In this document: positions 26,992-35,472 of the stretch, piece after piece
How positions within the stretch are numbered: the first letter of the stretch is position 1
How the letters are laid out: each line of letters begins with the position of its first letter
NCBI GenBank assembly: GCA_023150275.1
Contig: JAKLLG010000007.1
Location: 62,001-126,000, forward strand
Reading direction: 5' to 3'
DNA: 64,000 nt
Source: Rhodocyclaceae bacterium
GTDB lineage: Bacteria; Pseudomonadota; Gammaproteobacteria; Burkholderiales; Rhodocyclaceae
Program-made: the position numbers and the translations under genes
The notes under the pieces: model-generated
What the model saw: the letters and a program-made list of their open reading frames with translations, nothing else
Database searches by the model: none
What the model was told of the DNA's origin: nothing

Positions 26992-28049
26992 GCAAATGGC
27001 TGAATCTTCGCTCCGGGCTGGGATTGGCCCTGGTTGCCGCCGTCCTCATCGCGCTGCCTTTCGTTGCCGGCATGGGCGGGCAAGCCTGGGTGCGCATCCT
27101 CAACTTCGCGATCCTCTATGCCTTCCTCGCACTGGGGCTGAACATCGTTGTCGGCTTCGCCGGGTTGCTGGATCTTGGGTACATCGCGTTCTATGCCGTT
27201 GGTGCCTATACCTGGGCACTGCTGGCGAGCCCGCATTTCGGCATCCATCTGCCGTTCTGGGCGATCCTGCCGATCGGCGCCGTCCTGGCCTGCGTTGCCG
27301 GCGCAACGCTGGGCGCGCCAACACTGAAACTGCGCGGTGATTATCTGGCCATCGTGACGCTCGGTTTCGGCGAGATCGTGCGCATCTTCATGAACAACCT
27401 CAACGCGCCGATCAACATCACCAATGGTGCGCAGGGCATCACGATGATTGATCCGGTCGTCGTCGGCCAGTTCAAGTTCAGCGCCACCTCGACGATCTTC
27501 GGCATGACGGTCACCGGCCCGCAGAAATACTACTTCCTGCTCGTGCTCCTGGCGCTCTTCGTCATCCTCGTCAATTTCCGCCTGCAGCACTCGCGCATCG
27601 GCCGTGCCTGGCAGGCAATCCGCGAGGACGAGATCGCCGCCAAGGCGATCGGTATCAACACGCGCAATGTCAAACTGCTCGCATTTGCGATGGGGGCGTC
27701 CTTCGGCGGCATCGCCGGCGGCATTTTCGCGGCGATGCAGGGCTTCGTCTCGCCGGAGAGCTTTTCGCTGATTGAATCGATCATGATTCTCGCCATGGTG
27801 GTGCTCGGCGGCATGGGGCACATTCCGGGGGTGATCCTTGGCGCCGTGCTGCTTACGGTGCTGCCGGAGGCGCTGCGCTACGCCGTCGTGCCGGCGCAGA
27901 AGGCGCTGTTCGGCGAGGTGCTTGCCGATCCGGAAAGCCTGCGCATGCTGATTTTCGGACTGGCGCTCATTCTCGTGATGCGCTTCCGGCCGGCCGGTCT
28001 GTGGCCTTCGCCAGAGCGCCGGCGCGAGCTTGCGGAGAAGGCGCGATGA
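26988..28049 (+). CDS. livM: Branched-chain amino acid ABC transporter permease LivM
   Basis: This second permease of 353 residues carries LGLNIVVGFAGLLDLGYIAF (near 45-64), LRGDYLAIVTLGFGEIVRI and WQAIREDEIAAKAIGINTRN, all typical of LivM. About ten hydrophobic segments are visible. It overlaps livH by 4 bases and livG by 4 bases, indicating tight translational coupling. Confidence 0.95.
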   Translation: MSKWLNLRSGLGLALVAAVLIALPFVAGMGGQAWVRILNFAILYAFLALGLNIVVGFAGLLDLGYIAFYAVGAYTWALLASPHFGIHLPFWAILPIGAVLACVAGATLGAPTLKLRGDYLAIVTLGFGEIVRIFMNNLNAPINITNGAQGITMIDPVVVGQFKFSATSTIFGMTVTGPQKYYFLLVLLALFVILVNFRLQHSRIGRAWQAIREDEIAAKAIGINTRNVKLLAFAMGASFGGIAGGIFAAMQGFVSPESFSLIESIMILAMVVLGGMGHIPGVILGAVLLTVLPEALRYAVVPAQKALFGEVLADPESLRMLIFGLALILVMRFRPAGLWPSPERRRELAEKAR

Positions 28050-28819
28050 ATGCCCTTCCCGTGCTCCTCGAAGCGCAAGGCGTCGCCAAGCATTTTGGTG
28101 GCGTCAAGGCCCTGCGCGATGTCTCGCTCACGATCAGGAAGGGCGAGATCTACGGACTCATCGGACCCAACGGCGCCGGCAAGACAACCTTCTTCAACTG
28201 CATGACCGGGCTTTACGTGCCGGATGGCGGCGGTTTCCTGTTTGATGGTTTGCCGCTCAAGGCCGATGCGCCGCATCAGGCAGCCGAGCGCGGCATTGCC
28301 CGCACCTTCCAGAACATCCGCCTCTTCGGCAACATGAGTGCGCTGGAAAACGTGATGGTCGGTCGCCACGTCAGGACCCACGCCGGTGTGTTCGGCGCAG
28401 TCCTGCGCGACCGGCGTACCCGCGATGAGGAAGCTGCCATCGCGCGCCGGGCCGAGGAACTGCTGCACTACGTCGGCATCGAGGATCGCGCTGACGACCT
28501 CGCCAAGAACCTTTCCTACGGCGACCAGCGGCGCCTCGAAATCGCCCGCGCGCTGGCCACGGAACCCAAGCTGCTGTGCCTCGACGAACCCGCGGCGGGC
28601 ATGAACGGTACCGAAACCGAAGAGCTGCGCGTCCTCATCGAGGGCATCCGCAAGGACGGCACCACCATCCTGCTGATCGAGCACGACGTCAAGCTGGTGA
28701 TGGGCCTGTGCGATCGGGTTGCGGTGCTGGATTATGGCGCGTTGATCATCGAGGACGTACCAGCGGTGGTGCAGCACGACCCGCGCGTGATCGAAGCCTA
28801 TATCGGAGTTGCGGCATGA
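28046..28819 (+). CDS. livG: Branched-chain amino acid ABC transporter ATP-binding protein LivG
   Basis: This 257-residue ATPase has Walker A GPNGAGKTT, the LivG-specific GIARTFQNIRLF, a shortened signature LSYGDQRRLEIARAL and Walker B LLCLDEPAAGMN. The start at 28046 forms an ATGA overlap with livM; an upstream in-frame ATG at 28001 lies inside livM and is not used. The signature motif has YGDQ instead of SGGQ, which is normal for LivG. Confidence 0.95.
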   Translation: MNALPVLLEAQGVAKHFGGVKALRDVSLTIRKGEIYGLIGPNGAGKTTFFNCMTGLYVPDGGGFLFDGLPLKADAPHQAAERGIARTFQNIRLFGNMSALENVMVGRHVRTHAGVFGAVLRDRRTRDEEAAIARRAEELLHYVGIEDRADDLAKNLSYGDQRRLEIARALATEPKLLCLDEPAAGMNGTETEELRVLIEGIRKDGTTILLIEHDVKLVMGLCDRVAVLDYGALIIEDVPAVVQHDPRVIEAYIGVAA

Positions 28820-29577
28820 GCGCCTCGCACGGACAGAAGGGTAGTCCAGTGAACGCCAGCAGCAAGGAACCGCTGCTGATCGTCGAAGGTCTGCGCGTTG
28901 CCTACGGGGGCATCCAGGCTGTGCGCGGCATCACCTTTCACATCGATGCCGGGGAAACCGTCGCGCTGATCGGTGCCAACGGCGCCGGCAAGACGAGCAC
29001 CCTGCGGGCGCTGTCGCGCATGCTCGATGCCGCAGGCGGCAGCGTTCGCTATCTGGGCAAGGATATTTCGCGACTGCCGCCCCACCGCCTCGTGCGTGAA
29101 GGCATTGCTCTGGTTCCGGAGGGCCGCGGCGTCTTCCCGCGCCTGACCATTGCAGAGAATCTGGCGATGGGCGCCTTTACGCGCGACGACAAGCCGAAAA
29201 TCGCCCGCGACATCGAGCACGTTTTCGGTCTTTTCCCTCGCCTCAAGGAGCGCGAGAAACAGCTTGCCGGAACGCTTTCCGGCGGCGAACAGCAGATGCT
29301 GGCAATTGGTCGCGCCTTGATGAGCCGGCCCAAGCTGCTGCTGCTCGATGAACCGTCGATGGGGCTTGCGCCAATCATGGTGCAGAAGATCTTCGAGGTG
29401 ATCCGCACCGTGGCCGCCGAAGGGATGACCATTCTGCTTATTGAACAGAACGCCAAGCTGGCACTTGAAACCAGCCGGCGGGGCTACGTTCTGGAAAGCG
29501 GTGAGATCACGCTGACCGACGAGGCCGAAAAGCTCCTGCACAATCCAAAGGTACGCGAGGCCTATCTAGGCGAGTAA
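28816..29577 (+). CDS. livF: Branched-chain amino acid ABC transporter ATP-binding protein LivF
   Basis: This 253-residue ATPase has Walker A GANGAGKTS, LVPEGRGVFPRLTIAENL, signature LSGGEQQMLAIGRAL and Walker B LLLLDEPSMGLAP, all LivF-type. The ATG at 28816 overlaps the livG stop by 4 bases. A GTG 33 bases downstream (28849) is an alternative start, since the first 15 residues are not conserved. It ends the liv unit. Confidence 0.94.
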   Translation: MSASHGQKGSPVNASSKEPLLIVEGLRVAYGGIQAVRGITFHIDAGETVALIGANGAGKTSTLRALSRMLDAAGGSVRYLGKDISRLPPHRLVREGIALVPEGRGVFPRLTIAENLAMGAFTRDDKPKIARDIEHVFGLFPRLKEREKQLAGTLSGGEQQMLAIGRALMSRPKLLLLDEPSMGLAPIMVQKIFEVIRTVAAEGMTILLIEQNAKLALETSRRGYVLESGEITLTDEAEKLLHNPKVREAYLGE

Positions 29578-29650
29578 TCCGTTGCGGTCGCCGACGGGCG
29601 CCATGTTGCAATCGGCGCTCTGCGGACAGCAAGGCCAGTACGTTTCCGCG

Positions 29651-29696
29651 GCGCATCGTGCTCAATAGTCCGAACGGACCATTGAGCACGATGCGC
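29651..29696. repeat. Long near-perfect inverted repeat after livF
   Basis: The 16-base arm GCGCATCGTGCTCAAT (29651-29666) is repeated exactly as its reverse complement at 29681-29696. After one mismatched pair, an inner 4-bp stem (29668-29671 with 29676-29679) closes on the loop GAAC. No T-run follows. It lies 73 bases after livF and about 107 bases before the PEP-CTERM gene, and could be a terminator or a dispersed repeat. The rest of 29578-29802 shows nothing else I can name. Confidence 0.8.
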
Positions 29697-29802
29697 TCGT
29701 TCTATACATTGCGCTCATGGCGTGCTGTCGCCAATCGGCGACTTGCCGGGGCGGCGACAAGCGATGGCGCCGCACAAACAACTTTGTTCAGGTGTATAGA
29801 CC

Positions 29803-30507
29803 ATGATCTTCCGCCCCCTGCTTGTCGCTTGCGCATTCGCTGTGGCTCCGCTTGCTGCCCATGCCGCCGATACTGTCTACGGAACCAGCTTCGGCGCTTC
29901 CAATAGCTACGCGACTTCGTTTGCCGGCACGTCGGCGACATTCGCATCGGCGCCCGGCAATTTCGTGATGAAATCCGGCGGTGGAATCACCGGCGTTGGC
30001 GTGACCGGTGGCCGCACCAGCAACGAGATCGACATCAACGAAACGATTACCGGCACTTTCTCGGCGCCCATCCAGATTGCCAGCATGCGTCTTGGCCTGC
30101 TCTTTGATGGTCCGGAGTACAACGACGTCAATGAGGTGGCAAAGATCACCGCCACTTTCGCCGGGGGCGCCACTCAGAGCTTCACTCTCATCGCGACCGG
30201 TACGCATATCGCCAGTTGGTCGGGGCTGCTGGGTTCGGTAAGCAGCGTCGGGAGCGGTGCCATCAGCAATGGCACCGGCGCGTGGGATATCTTCAATCCC
30301 TTCGGCAGTCAGATGGTGACGAAACTGGTGTTTACCGCCTTGCCGGGTATGCCTTCCGCATCGTGCCCGACGTGCGGCAATCAGTCGGACTACACCTTGG
30401 TCAGCATTACCGCCGTTCCCGAACCTGAAACCTATGCGATGCTTGTCGCCGGGCTTGGCCTGCTCGGTGCGACCGTCAGGCGTCGTGGCAACGGGAAGCG
30501 TGCCTGA
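29803..30507 (+). CDS. PEP-CTERM sorting-signal exported protein
   Basis: This 234-residue secreted protein has a signal peptide ending near AHA (residue 21), a Gly/Ser/Thr-rich beta-type body, and a C-terminal sorting signal: VPEPETYAML, a hydrophobic segment VAGLGLLGA and a basic tail RRRGNGKRA. Such proteins are processed by exosortase EpsH in organisms that make exopolysaccharide. No exosortase or polysaccharide genes are in the window, so this is an orphan target. The two Cys in CPTCG near residue 190 may form a disulfide. Function unknown. Confidence 0.9.
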   Translation: MIFRPLLVACAFAVAPLAAHAADTVYGTSFGASNSYATSFAGTSATFASAPGNFVMKSGGGITGVGVTGGRTSNEIDINETITGTFSAPIQIASMRLGLLFDGPEYNDVNEVAKITATFAGGATQSFTLIATGTHIASWSGLLGSVSSVGSGAISNGTGAWDIFNPFGSQMVTKLVFTALPGMPSASCPTCGNQSDYTLVSITAVPEPETYAMLVAGLGLLGATVRRRGNGKRA

Positions 30508-30526
30508 GCGCAACAGCGATCACATG

Positions 30527-30554
30527 AAAAACGGAGGCGCGAGCCTCCGTTTTT
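30527..30554. terminator. Bidirectional terminator
   Basis: A 12-bp stem (30527-30538 with 30543-30554) with loop GCGA, an A-run on the left and a T-run on the right, lies between the convergent PEP-CTERM and HDOD genes. Confidence 0.92.
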
Positions 30555-30588
30555 GCTTTGTACCTTCCGCTGTCGTACGAAAGGCCGC

Positions 30589-31764
30589 CTATCCGAGTTC
30601 CATCGTGTCGGCGAAGGTCAAGGCGGCGAGCTGTGCCCGGTTGACCTGCTCGCCGGTCAGGCCAAGCATGCCTGCCTGTTCGGCGAGCGATGCGGCATCG
30701 CCGGCCTCGCTCGCGAAGGCCAGGGAAAGGAAGGGCGCATAGATGCCGCCGTTGCCAAGCAGAGCCTCGATGATCGGTTCCGGAAGGTGCATCGCATCGA
30801 GCGCCTGCTCCATCGTGACGCCGAGCAGCAGGTCGAGCATCGAGAAGGCGCCGGTGATGAACAGGTTGTCGTACTCCGATTTGTCGACCAGTCCGTGACC
30901 GAGTTGCTCCATCAGGCGCGCCCGTGTCAGCGCGGTGTGCATCAGCGTTGGCGCCATCGGATCCTTGCTGGCAGTGACCAATAGCAGCGATAGCCACTTG
31001 TTGAGCTTTTCATAGCCGAGGATGGTGACCGCGTGCTTGAACGATTGCACCTCGCACGAAAGGCCGAACCCCGCCGAGTTGATGTAACGCAGCAGCTTGT
31101 AGGAGAGTGCAACATCCTGCTTCAGTGCGGCTTCGATTTCCTTGACGTCGGCGTTCTGGCGAACGAGATTGAGGACGCGCACGATTTGCGCCTGGCTGGC
31201 GTTGAGCTGTTTCGCCGGCGTGCTGCTCGGTTGCTTGACGAACCAACCGGCAGCGGCGCTGATGCCGGCATCCATGCAGGCCTTGAATTCCTGCTGGCTA
31301 TCGACGTTGAAGGCGACGGGAATGCCGAACTGCTGCGTTTTCGCGAGCAGCACCTTGAGCTGTGCCGGGGAAAACTGTTTCACGTCGAAACCGACGAAGC
31401 GGAACTGCGCTCCGCTGCCGAAGGCTTGTGCAGCCTGTCCGTCGAAGTCATAGCACAGTGAGAGTTGCGCATCCTTCAGTGCCTGGACGAAATCTGCAAC
31501 GTGCTCACCGACGAATGGCGTGCCGGGAATCTCGAACGTGACGTTGGCCGGCGCAATCCAGTCGAGAAACCCCATGTCGCCGGGGATGCTGTCGAAGTTC
31601 ACGAAGATGCTGCGTTCGCTCTGTGGCCAGCAGTCGTTGAGCTGGTTGAGCGCGTCGACGACGGCGGTCGACGACACGTTGGCCGTTGCGTGCAGGCGCA
31701 GGCGCGTCGCGATGATCTTTCCCTGACGGTTGATCAGCGGCTGGCGGGTCATGAACAGACTCAT
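30589..31764 (-). CDS. Degenerate EAL plus HDOD domain signalling protein
   Basis: This 391-residue protein has the YuxH-like layout: an N-terminal EAL-fold half (opening FMTRQPLINRQGKIIATRL, then FVNFDSIPGDM and FVGFDVKQF) and a C-terminal HDOD domain (ASQAQIVRVLNLVRQNADVKEIEAALKQD split over about 205-235, YKLLRYINSAGFGL). The EAL half lacks the Glu-Ala-Leu motif and metal ligands, so no c-di-GMP phosphodiesterase activity is expected; HDOD proteins act as scaffolds in signalling. Its start overlaps the stop of the reductase gene upstream by 4 bases. Confidence 0.88.
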   Translation of the reverse strand: MSLFMTRQPLINRQGKIIATRLRLHATANVSSTAVVDALNQLNDCWPQSERSIFVNFDSIPGDMGFLDWIAPANVTFEIPGTPFVGEHVADFVQALKDAQLSLCYDFDGQAAQAFGSGAQFRFVGFDVKQFSPAQLKVLLAKTQQFGIPVAFNVDSQQEFKACMDAGISAAAGWFVKQPSSTPAKQLNASQAQIVRVLNLVRQNADVKEIEAALKQDVALSYKLLRYINSAGFGLSCEVQSFKHAVTILGYEKLNKWLSLLLVTASKDPMAPTLMHTALTRARLMEQLGHGLVDKSEYDNLFITGAFSMLDLLLGVTMEQALDAMHLPEPIIEALLGNGGIYAPFLSLAFASEAGDAASLAEQAGMLGLTGEQVNRAQLAALTFADTMELG

Positions 31765-32837
31765 GCGGGCTCCCCTTGTTTGTCGTTCGCGTAGTCGAAA
31801 GCGTCGGCGAAGAACTCGTTCTCCGACAGCTTACACTCGCCGATCAGATCGCGCTTGGCGGCGGCAATCATCGCCGGCGCGCCGCAGGCGTAAACCTGAT
31901 GTCCCGACAGGTCTGGAAAATCCGCCATCACGGCATGATGCACCAGCCCGCTGCGGCCGTTCCAGGCGTCATCGGCAAGCGCATCGGACAACACGGGTAT
32001 GAAGCGGATGTTTTCATGCCCGGTCGCCCAGGATTCGGCCAATGCACCTGCGTACAGGTCGGCGGGTCGTCGACCGCCCCAATAGAGCGTGATCGGCCGC
32101 TCGCACTGTTCGGCGATCGCATGCTCGATGATCGACTTGAGCGGCGCGAATCCTGTGCCACCGGCGATCATCACGATCGGCTTTTCCGATTCCTCGCGCA
32201 GGAAAAAAGTACCGTGCGGTCCGTTGAAACGAACGATGTCCTTTGCCTTCATCTGGCTGAAGACATGCCCGGTAAAGGAGCCGCCGGGAACCTCCCGAAC
32301 ATGGAGTTCCAGCAGCGCGTCGTCGTGCGGTGCATTGGCAAGCGAGAAACTGCGGCGTTTGCCATCCTTGAGCAGGATGTCGATGTACTGGCCGGCCAGA
32401 AACTGCAGGCGCTCGTTTGCCGGCAGCTTCAGCTTCATGATCATCACATCGGGGGCCGCGCGCTCCAGCGAATCCACGCGCGCCGGCAAGGTCTTGACCG
32501 GGATGTCGCCGGCCTTGCGTACTTCCCGCGACTCGATGACCAGATCCGAGCGCGGCCTGGCGCAGCAAAAGAGCGCCATACCCTGTTCGCGGTCGGCTGC
32601 GGGCAGCGCCTGCTCCAGGGCCTTGCCGTGGTCGATCTCGCCGGCGAGCACCTTGCCCCTGCAGGCGCCGCAAGCACCGTCCCGGCAGCCGTAGGGCAAG
32701 GTCAGCCCCTGGCGCAGGGCCGCTTCGAGAATAGTTTCTCCGTCAGCCACCGAGAGCGCGTGCCCCGAGGGCTGGATCGTCACATTGAAGCTCAAGTTGT
32801 TCCCCTGTTCATCCTCGTTTCCTGTGTCGTCAGGCAT
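31761..32837 (-). CDS. 2Fe-2S ferredoxin/FAD/NAD(P)H reductase
   Basis: This 358-residue electron-transfer protein combines an N-terminal plant-type ferredoxin domain (YGCRDGACGACRGKVLAGE, with the fourth Cys in LFCCARP), an FAD domain (GQYIDILLKDGKRRSFSLAN) and a C-terminal NAD(P)H domain (MIAGGTGFAPLKSIIEHA). It resembles CDP-6-deoxy-delta-3,4-glucoseen reductase (AscD) and oxygenase reductase components. No oxygenase partner is nearby, so its acceptor is unknown. I chose the ATG at 32837; a TTG at 32861 would add eight residues and overlaps the opposite promoter. It is translationally coupled to the HDOD gene. Confidence 0.88.
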   Translation of the reverse strand: MPDDTGNEDEQGNNLSFNVTIQPSGHALSVADGETILEAALRQGLTLPYGCRDGACGACRGKVLAGEIDHGKALEQALPAADREQGMALFCCARPRSDLVIESREVRKAGDIPVKTLPARVDSLERAAPDVMIMKLKLPANERLQFLAGQYIDILLKDGKRRSFSLANAPHDDALLELHVREVPGGSFTGHVFSQMKAKDIVRFNGPHGTFFLREESEKPIVMIAGGTGFAPLKSIIEHAIAEQCERPITLYWGGRRPADLYAGALAESWATGHENIRFIPVLSDALADDAWNGRSGLVHHAVMADFPDLSGHQVYACGAPAMIAAAKRDLIGECKLSENEFFADAFDYANDKQGEPA

Positions 32838-32856
32838 GTCCTGCGACCTGGATTGG

Positions 32857-32862
32857 TACAAT
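32857..32862 (+). promoter_or_regulatory. -10 box directly before the SDR gene start
   Basis: TACAAT ends 6 bases before the GTG at 32869, so the transcript would begin at the start codon. The matching -35 region (near 32834-32839) is poor. Confidence 0.4.
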
Positions 32863-32868
32863 GCGCCG

Positions 32869-33759
32869 GTGAGGAAATTACTGATCGTTGGTTGCGGTGA
32901 TGTCGCCTGGCGAGCCCTGCCGGGCTTGCGCCGGCGCTATCGCGTGTTCGCGTTGCTGCGCGACCCGGACCAGGCCACTCGCTGGCGCGAAGCCGGGGCC
33001 GTACCGTTGCTTGCCGATCTCGACCAGCCCGCGACGCTGGCCCGTATCGTCGGCCTTGCCGATCATGTCCTTCACCTGGCGCCGCCGCCCGAACGCGGGC
33101 CACGCGACACCCGCACACAGGCGTTGCTGGCGGCATTACGGCGCGGAAAAAGTCTACCACAGCGCCTTGTCTACATCAGTACCAGCGGTGTGTATGGCGA
33201 CTGTGCCGGCGCACTGGTCGATGAAACGCGGACACCCCGTCCGCTGAGTGCGCGCGGCGCCCGGCGCGTCGACGCCGAACGCCAGTTGCGCGCATTTGCC
33301 CGCCACACCGGGGTTGTCGTTTCTATCCTGCGTGCCCCCGGCATCTATGCCACCGACCGCCTGCCGCTGGAGCGATTGCAGAAAGGCCTGCCTGCCCTGC
33401 GCGCGGAAGACGATGTGTTCACCAATCACATTCATGCCGATGATCTGGCCGCTGCCTGCCTCGCCACTCTGCGCCACGGGCGGACCAACCGTGCCTATAA
33501 CGCCAGCGACGATTCGCATATGCGCATGGCGGAGTATTTCGATCGCGTCGCCGACGCCTTTGGATTGCCGCGTCCGCCGCGCCTCGCGCGCGAGGAGGCT
33601 GCGCGCGTACTCTCGCCCGTGCAGATGTCGTTCATGCGAGAATCGCGCCGACTGGCGAACCGCCGACTGAAAGAAGAGCTCCGCTTGCGGCTCGCCTACC
33701 CCGATGTCGAGACCGGGATCGCGGCCGCGCTCAAGGAAAGGAATACCGCATGCTCGTAA
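32869..33759 (+). CDS. SDR/NAD-dependent epimerase-type oxidoreductase
   Basis: This 296-residue Rossmann protein begins VRKLLIVGCGDVAWRALPG and has the extended-SDR features LVYISTSGVYGD (Ser/Tyr region), SILRAPGIYATDRLPLERLQ and the C-terminal YNASDD segment. The nucleotide motif is GCGDVAWR rather than GxxGxxG, as in YeeZ-type proteins. Substrate unknown. The GTG start is supported by where conservation begins and by a -10 box 6 bases upstream; an ATG at 32836 lies before that box. The gene runs 10 bases into hemJ. Confidence 0.82.
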   Translation: MRKLLIVGCGDVAWRALPGLRRRYRVFALLRDPDQATRWREAGAVPLLADLDQPATLARIVGLADHVLHLAPPPERGPRDTRTQALLAALRRGKSLPQRLVYISTSGVYGDCAGALVDETRTPRPLSARGARRVDAERQLRAFARHTGVVVSILRAPGIYATDRLPLERLQKGLPALRAEDDVFTNHIHADDLAAACLATLRHGRTNRAYNASDDSHMRMAEYFDRVADAFGLPRPPRLAREEAARVLSPVQMSFMRESRRLANRRLKEELRLRLAYPDVETGIAAALKERNTACS

Positions 33760-34166
33760 TCAAGGCCCTGCACATCTCGCTGGTCGTTGCCTGGTTTGCC
33801 GGCCTCTTCTACCTGCCGCGCATATTTGTTAACCTCGCGATGGTCCCTGCTGACAGTGAAGCGGAGCGCGAGCGCCTGCTGCTGATGGCCGGCAAGCTCT
33901 ATCGTTTCATGACTCCGCTCGGCATCCTCGCTGTCGGGCTCGGCTTCTGGCTGTGGTTCGGTTTTGGTTTTTCCGGTGGCTGGCTGCATGCGAAGACGGC
34001 GCTGGTGACCTTGCTCATCCTCTATCATCTCTACTGCGGCCAGTTGCTGCGCGGCTTCGTTGCCGGAACATGCACGAAGAGTCATGTCTGGTTCCGCTGG
34101 TTCAATGAATTGCCGGTGCTCGTGCTGTTCGCCGTGGTTTTCCTGGTCGTACTGAAGCCCTTCTGA
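33750..34166 (+). CDS. hemJ: HemJ/CopD-family membrane protein (probable protoporphyrinogen oxidase)
   Basis: This 138-residue protein has four hydrophobic helices and the HemJ landmarks: His8 in ALHISLVVAWFAGLFYLPR, and His80-Ala-Lys82 in WLHAKTALVTLLILYH. In HemJ the conserved His and Lys bind haem and are needed to oxidise protoporphyrinogen IX. It overlaps the SDR gene before it and shares one base with the methyltransferase gene after it. A generic CopD-type role cannot be ruled out. Confidence 0.72.
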   Translation: MLVIKALHISLVVAWFAGLFYLPRIFVNLAMVPADSEAERERLLLMAGKLYRFMTPLGILAVGLGFWLWFGFGFSGGWLHAKTALVTLLILYHLYCGQLLRGFVAGTCTKSHVWFRWFNELPVLVLFAVVFLVVLKPF

Positions 34167-35344
34167 TGAACTCATATTTCGCGTCCTGCCCGCGTGGCCT
34201 CGAAGCGCTGCTTGCCGAAGACATTGCCGGTTTCGGTGGCCAGCATGTAAAGATCGTGGGTGGCGGCGTCATGTTCGCCGGCGAATGGCCGGTGTGCTAT
34301 GCCATCAATCTGCATTCGCGTCTGGCCACGCGCGTGCTGTGGCGCGTCGCCGCGCGTGGCTATGTAAAGGAAGACGACATCTACCGGCTGGCGCTGGATG
34401 CCGACTGGCCGTCGATGTTTGCAGCGACGCAGACGCTGCGTGTCGACGTCACCGCGATCAAGTCGCCGCTGAAGAGCCTGGATTTCGTCACGCTGCGCGT
34501 CAAGGACGGTATCTGCGACCGTTTCCGTCGCGACTGCAATGACGTCCGGCCGAGCATCGATACGCGCGAACCCGATGTGCGCGTGCAGGCCTTCCTCACC
34601 GAACGTGATTGCACGCTGTATGTCGATACCTCGGGCGATCCGCTGTGGCAGCGCGGCCTGCGCCAGAAGACAGTGGAAGCGCCGCTCAAGGAAAACCTCG
34701 CCGCCGGCATCCTGCGCCTGACCGGCTGGCAGCCCGGCACGCCGCTGTTCGACCCGATGTGTGGCAGCGGTACCTTCCTGCTGGAGGCCGCACAGATTGC
34801 CCACAACATGGCGCCCGGTGCCCGTCGCAGCTTCGCCTTCGAGCGCCTGCGGAACTTCGACGCCGGTATCTGGCGCAAGCTGCGCGAAGCCGCGCTCGCC
34901 GCCGAAAAACCGGTCGCCTGGGCGCAGATATTCGGTGCCGACATTGCACTGCAGGCAGTACGCGCCGCCACCGCCAACCTCGACCGCGCCGGTTTGCTGG
35001 AGGCCGTTGACCTGATCCAGTCCGATATCGCCGAAGTCGCTGCTCCGGCCGAGGGCGGCATCCTCATCTGCAACCCGCCCTATGGGGTGCGTCTCGAAGA
35101 GCAGGAATCGCTCGCTGCCTTCTACCCGCAACTGGCGAGTGTGCTGAAAAAGCATTTTGCCGGCTGGACCTGCCACTTCTTCACCGCCGACCTGCGCATG
35201 CCGAAACTGATGCGGCTGACGCCGAGCAAGAAGACGCCGCTCTACAACGGCGCGCTGGAATGCCGACTGTTCGAGATCAGGATGGTGGCGGGAAGCAACA
35301 GAAAAGGCGCCGCAGCGCCCATGAAAAATACAGGGAACGATTAA
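34166..35344 (+). CDS. THUMP-domain class I SAM RNA methyltransferase (RlmL N-half type)
   Basis: This 392-residue protein has an N-terminal ferredoxin-like/THUMP region (NSYFASCPRGLEALLAEDI onward) and a Rossmann methyltransferase domain with DPMCGSGTFLLEAAQIA (near 195-211) and the amino-methylating motif NPPYG (near 305). It matches the N-terminal half of E. coli RlmKL, which makes m2G2445 in 23S rRNA; the RlmK half is missing, as in many bacteria. It starts in a TGATG overlap with hemJ. The last 20 residues are basic and unconserved. Confidence 0.9.
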   Translation: MNSYFASCPRGLEALLAEDIAGFGGQHVKIVGGGVMFAGEWPVCYAINLHSRLATRVLWRVAARGYVKEDDIYRLALDADWPSMFAATQTLRVDVTAIKSPLKSLDFVTLRVKDGICDRFRRDCNDVRPSIDTREPDVRVQAFLTERDCTLYVDTSGDPLWQRGLRQKTVEAPLKENLAAGILRLTGWQPGTPLFDPMCGSGTFLLEAAQIAHNMAPGARRSFAFERLRNFDAGIWRKLREAALAAEKPVAWAQIFGADIALQAVRAATANLDRAGLLEAVDLIQSDIAEVAAPAEGGILICNPPYGVRLEEQESLAAFYPQLASVLKKHFAGWTCHFFTADLRMPKLMRLTPSKKTPLYNGALECRLFEIRMVAGSNRKGAAAPMKNTGND

Positions 35345-35472
35345 TACCCCTGTGCCCCATTCGCCTCAAGGCGAAGGCAAGACGAGGCGGAAAGCCCAGG
35401 CAACGAGACAGTGGCAGCGCCACGGCGAGGCGCCGAGGGGCGCAGCCAACGAAGTATTGCCGAGCTATCCCC
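35345..35472. other. Structured intergenic element with three small hairpins
   Basis: Between the methyltransferase and pilU stops lie three successive dyads: TTCGCC/GGCGAA (35360-35375, loop TCAA), GTGGC/GCCAC (35411-35423) and GGCG/CGCC (35424-35434), plus two CAACGA copies. The purine-rich wording looks like a dispersed repeat rather than a simple terminator, but no second copy is visible in this window. Confidence 0.4.

Noticed and set aside
29651..29696. CRISPR repeat
   Set aside because: Only one copy of the inverted repeat is present and there are no spacers or cas genes.
32838..32861. TTG start eight codons upstream for the ferredoxin reductase
   Set aside because: The added residues are not family-like, and the ATG at 32837 gives the usual opening; the TTG would also overlap the opposite -10 box.
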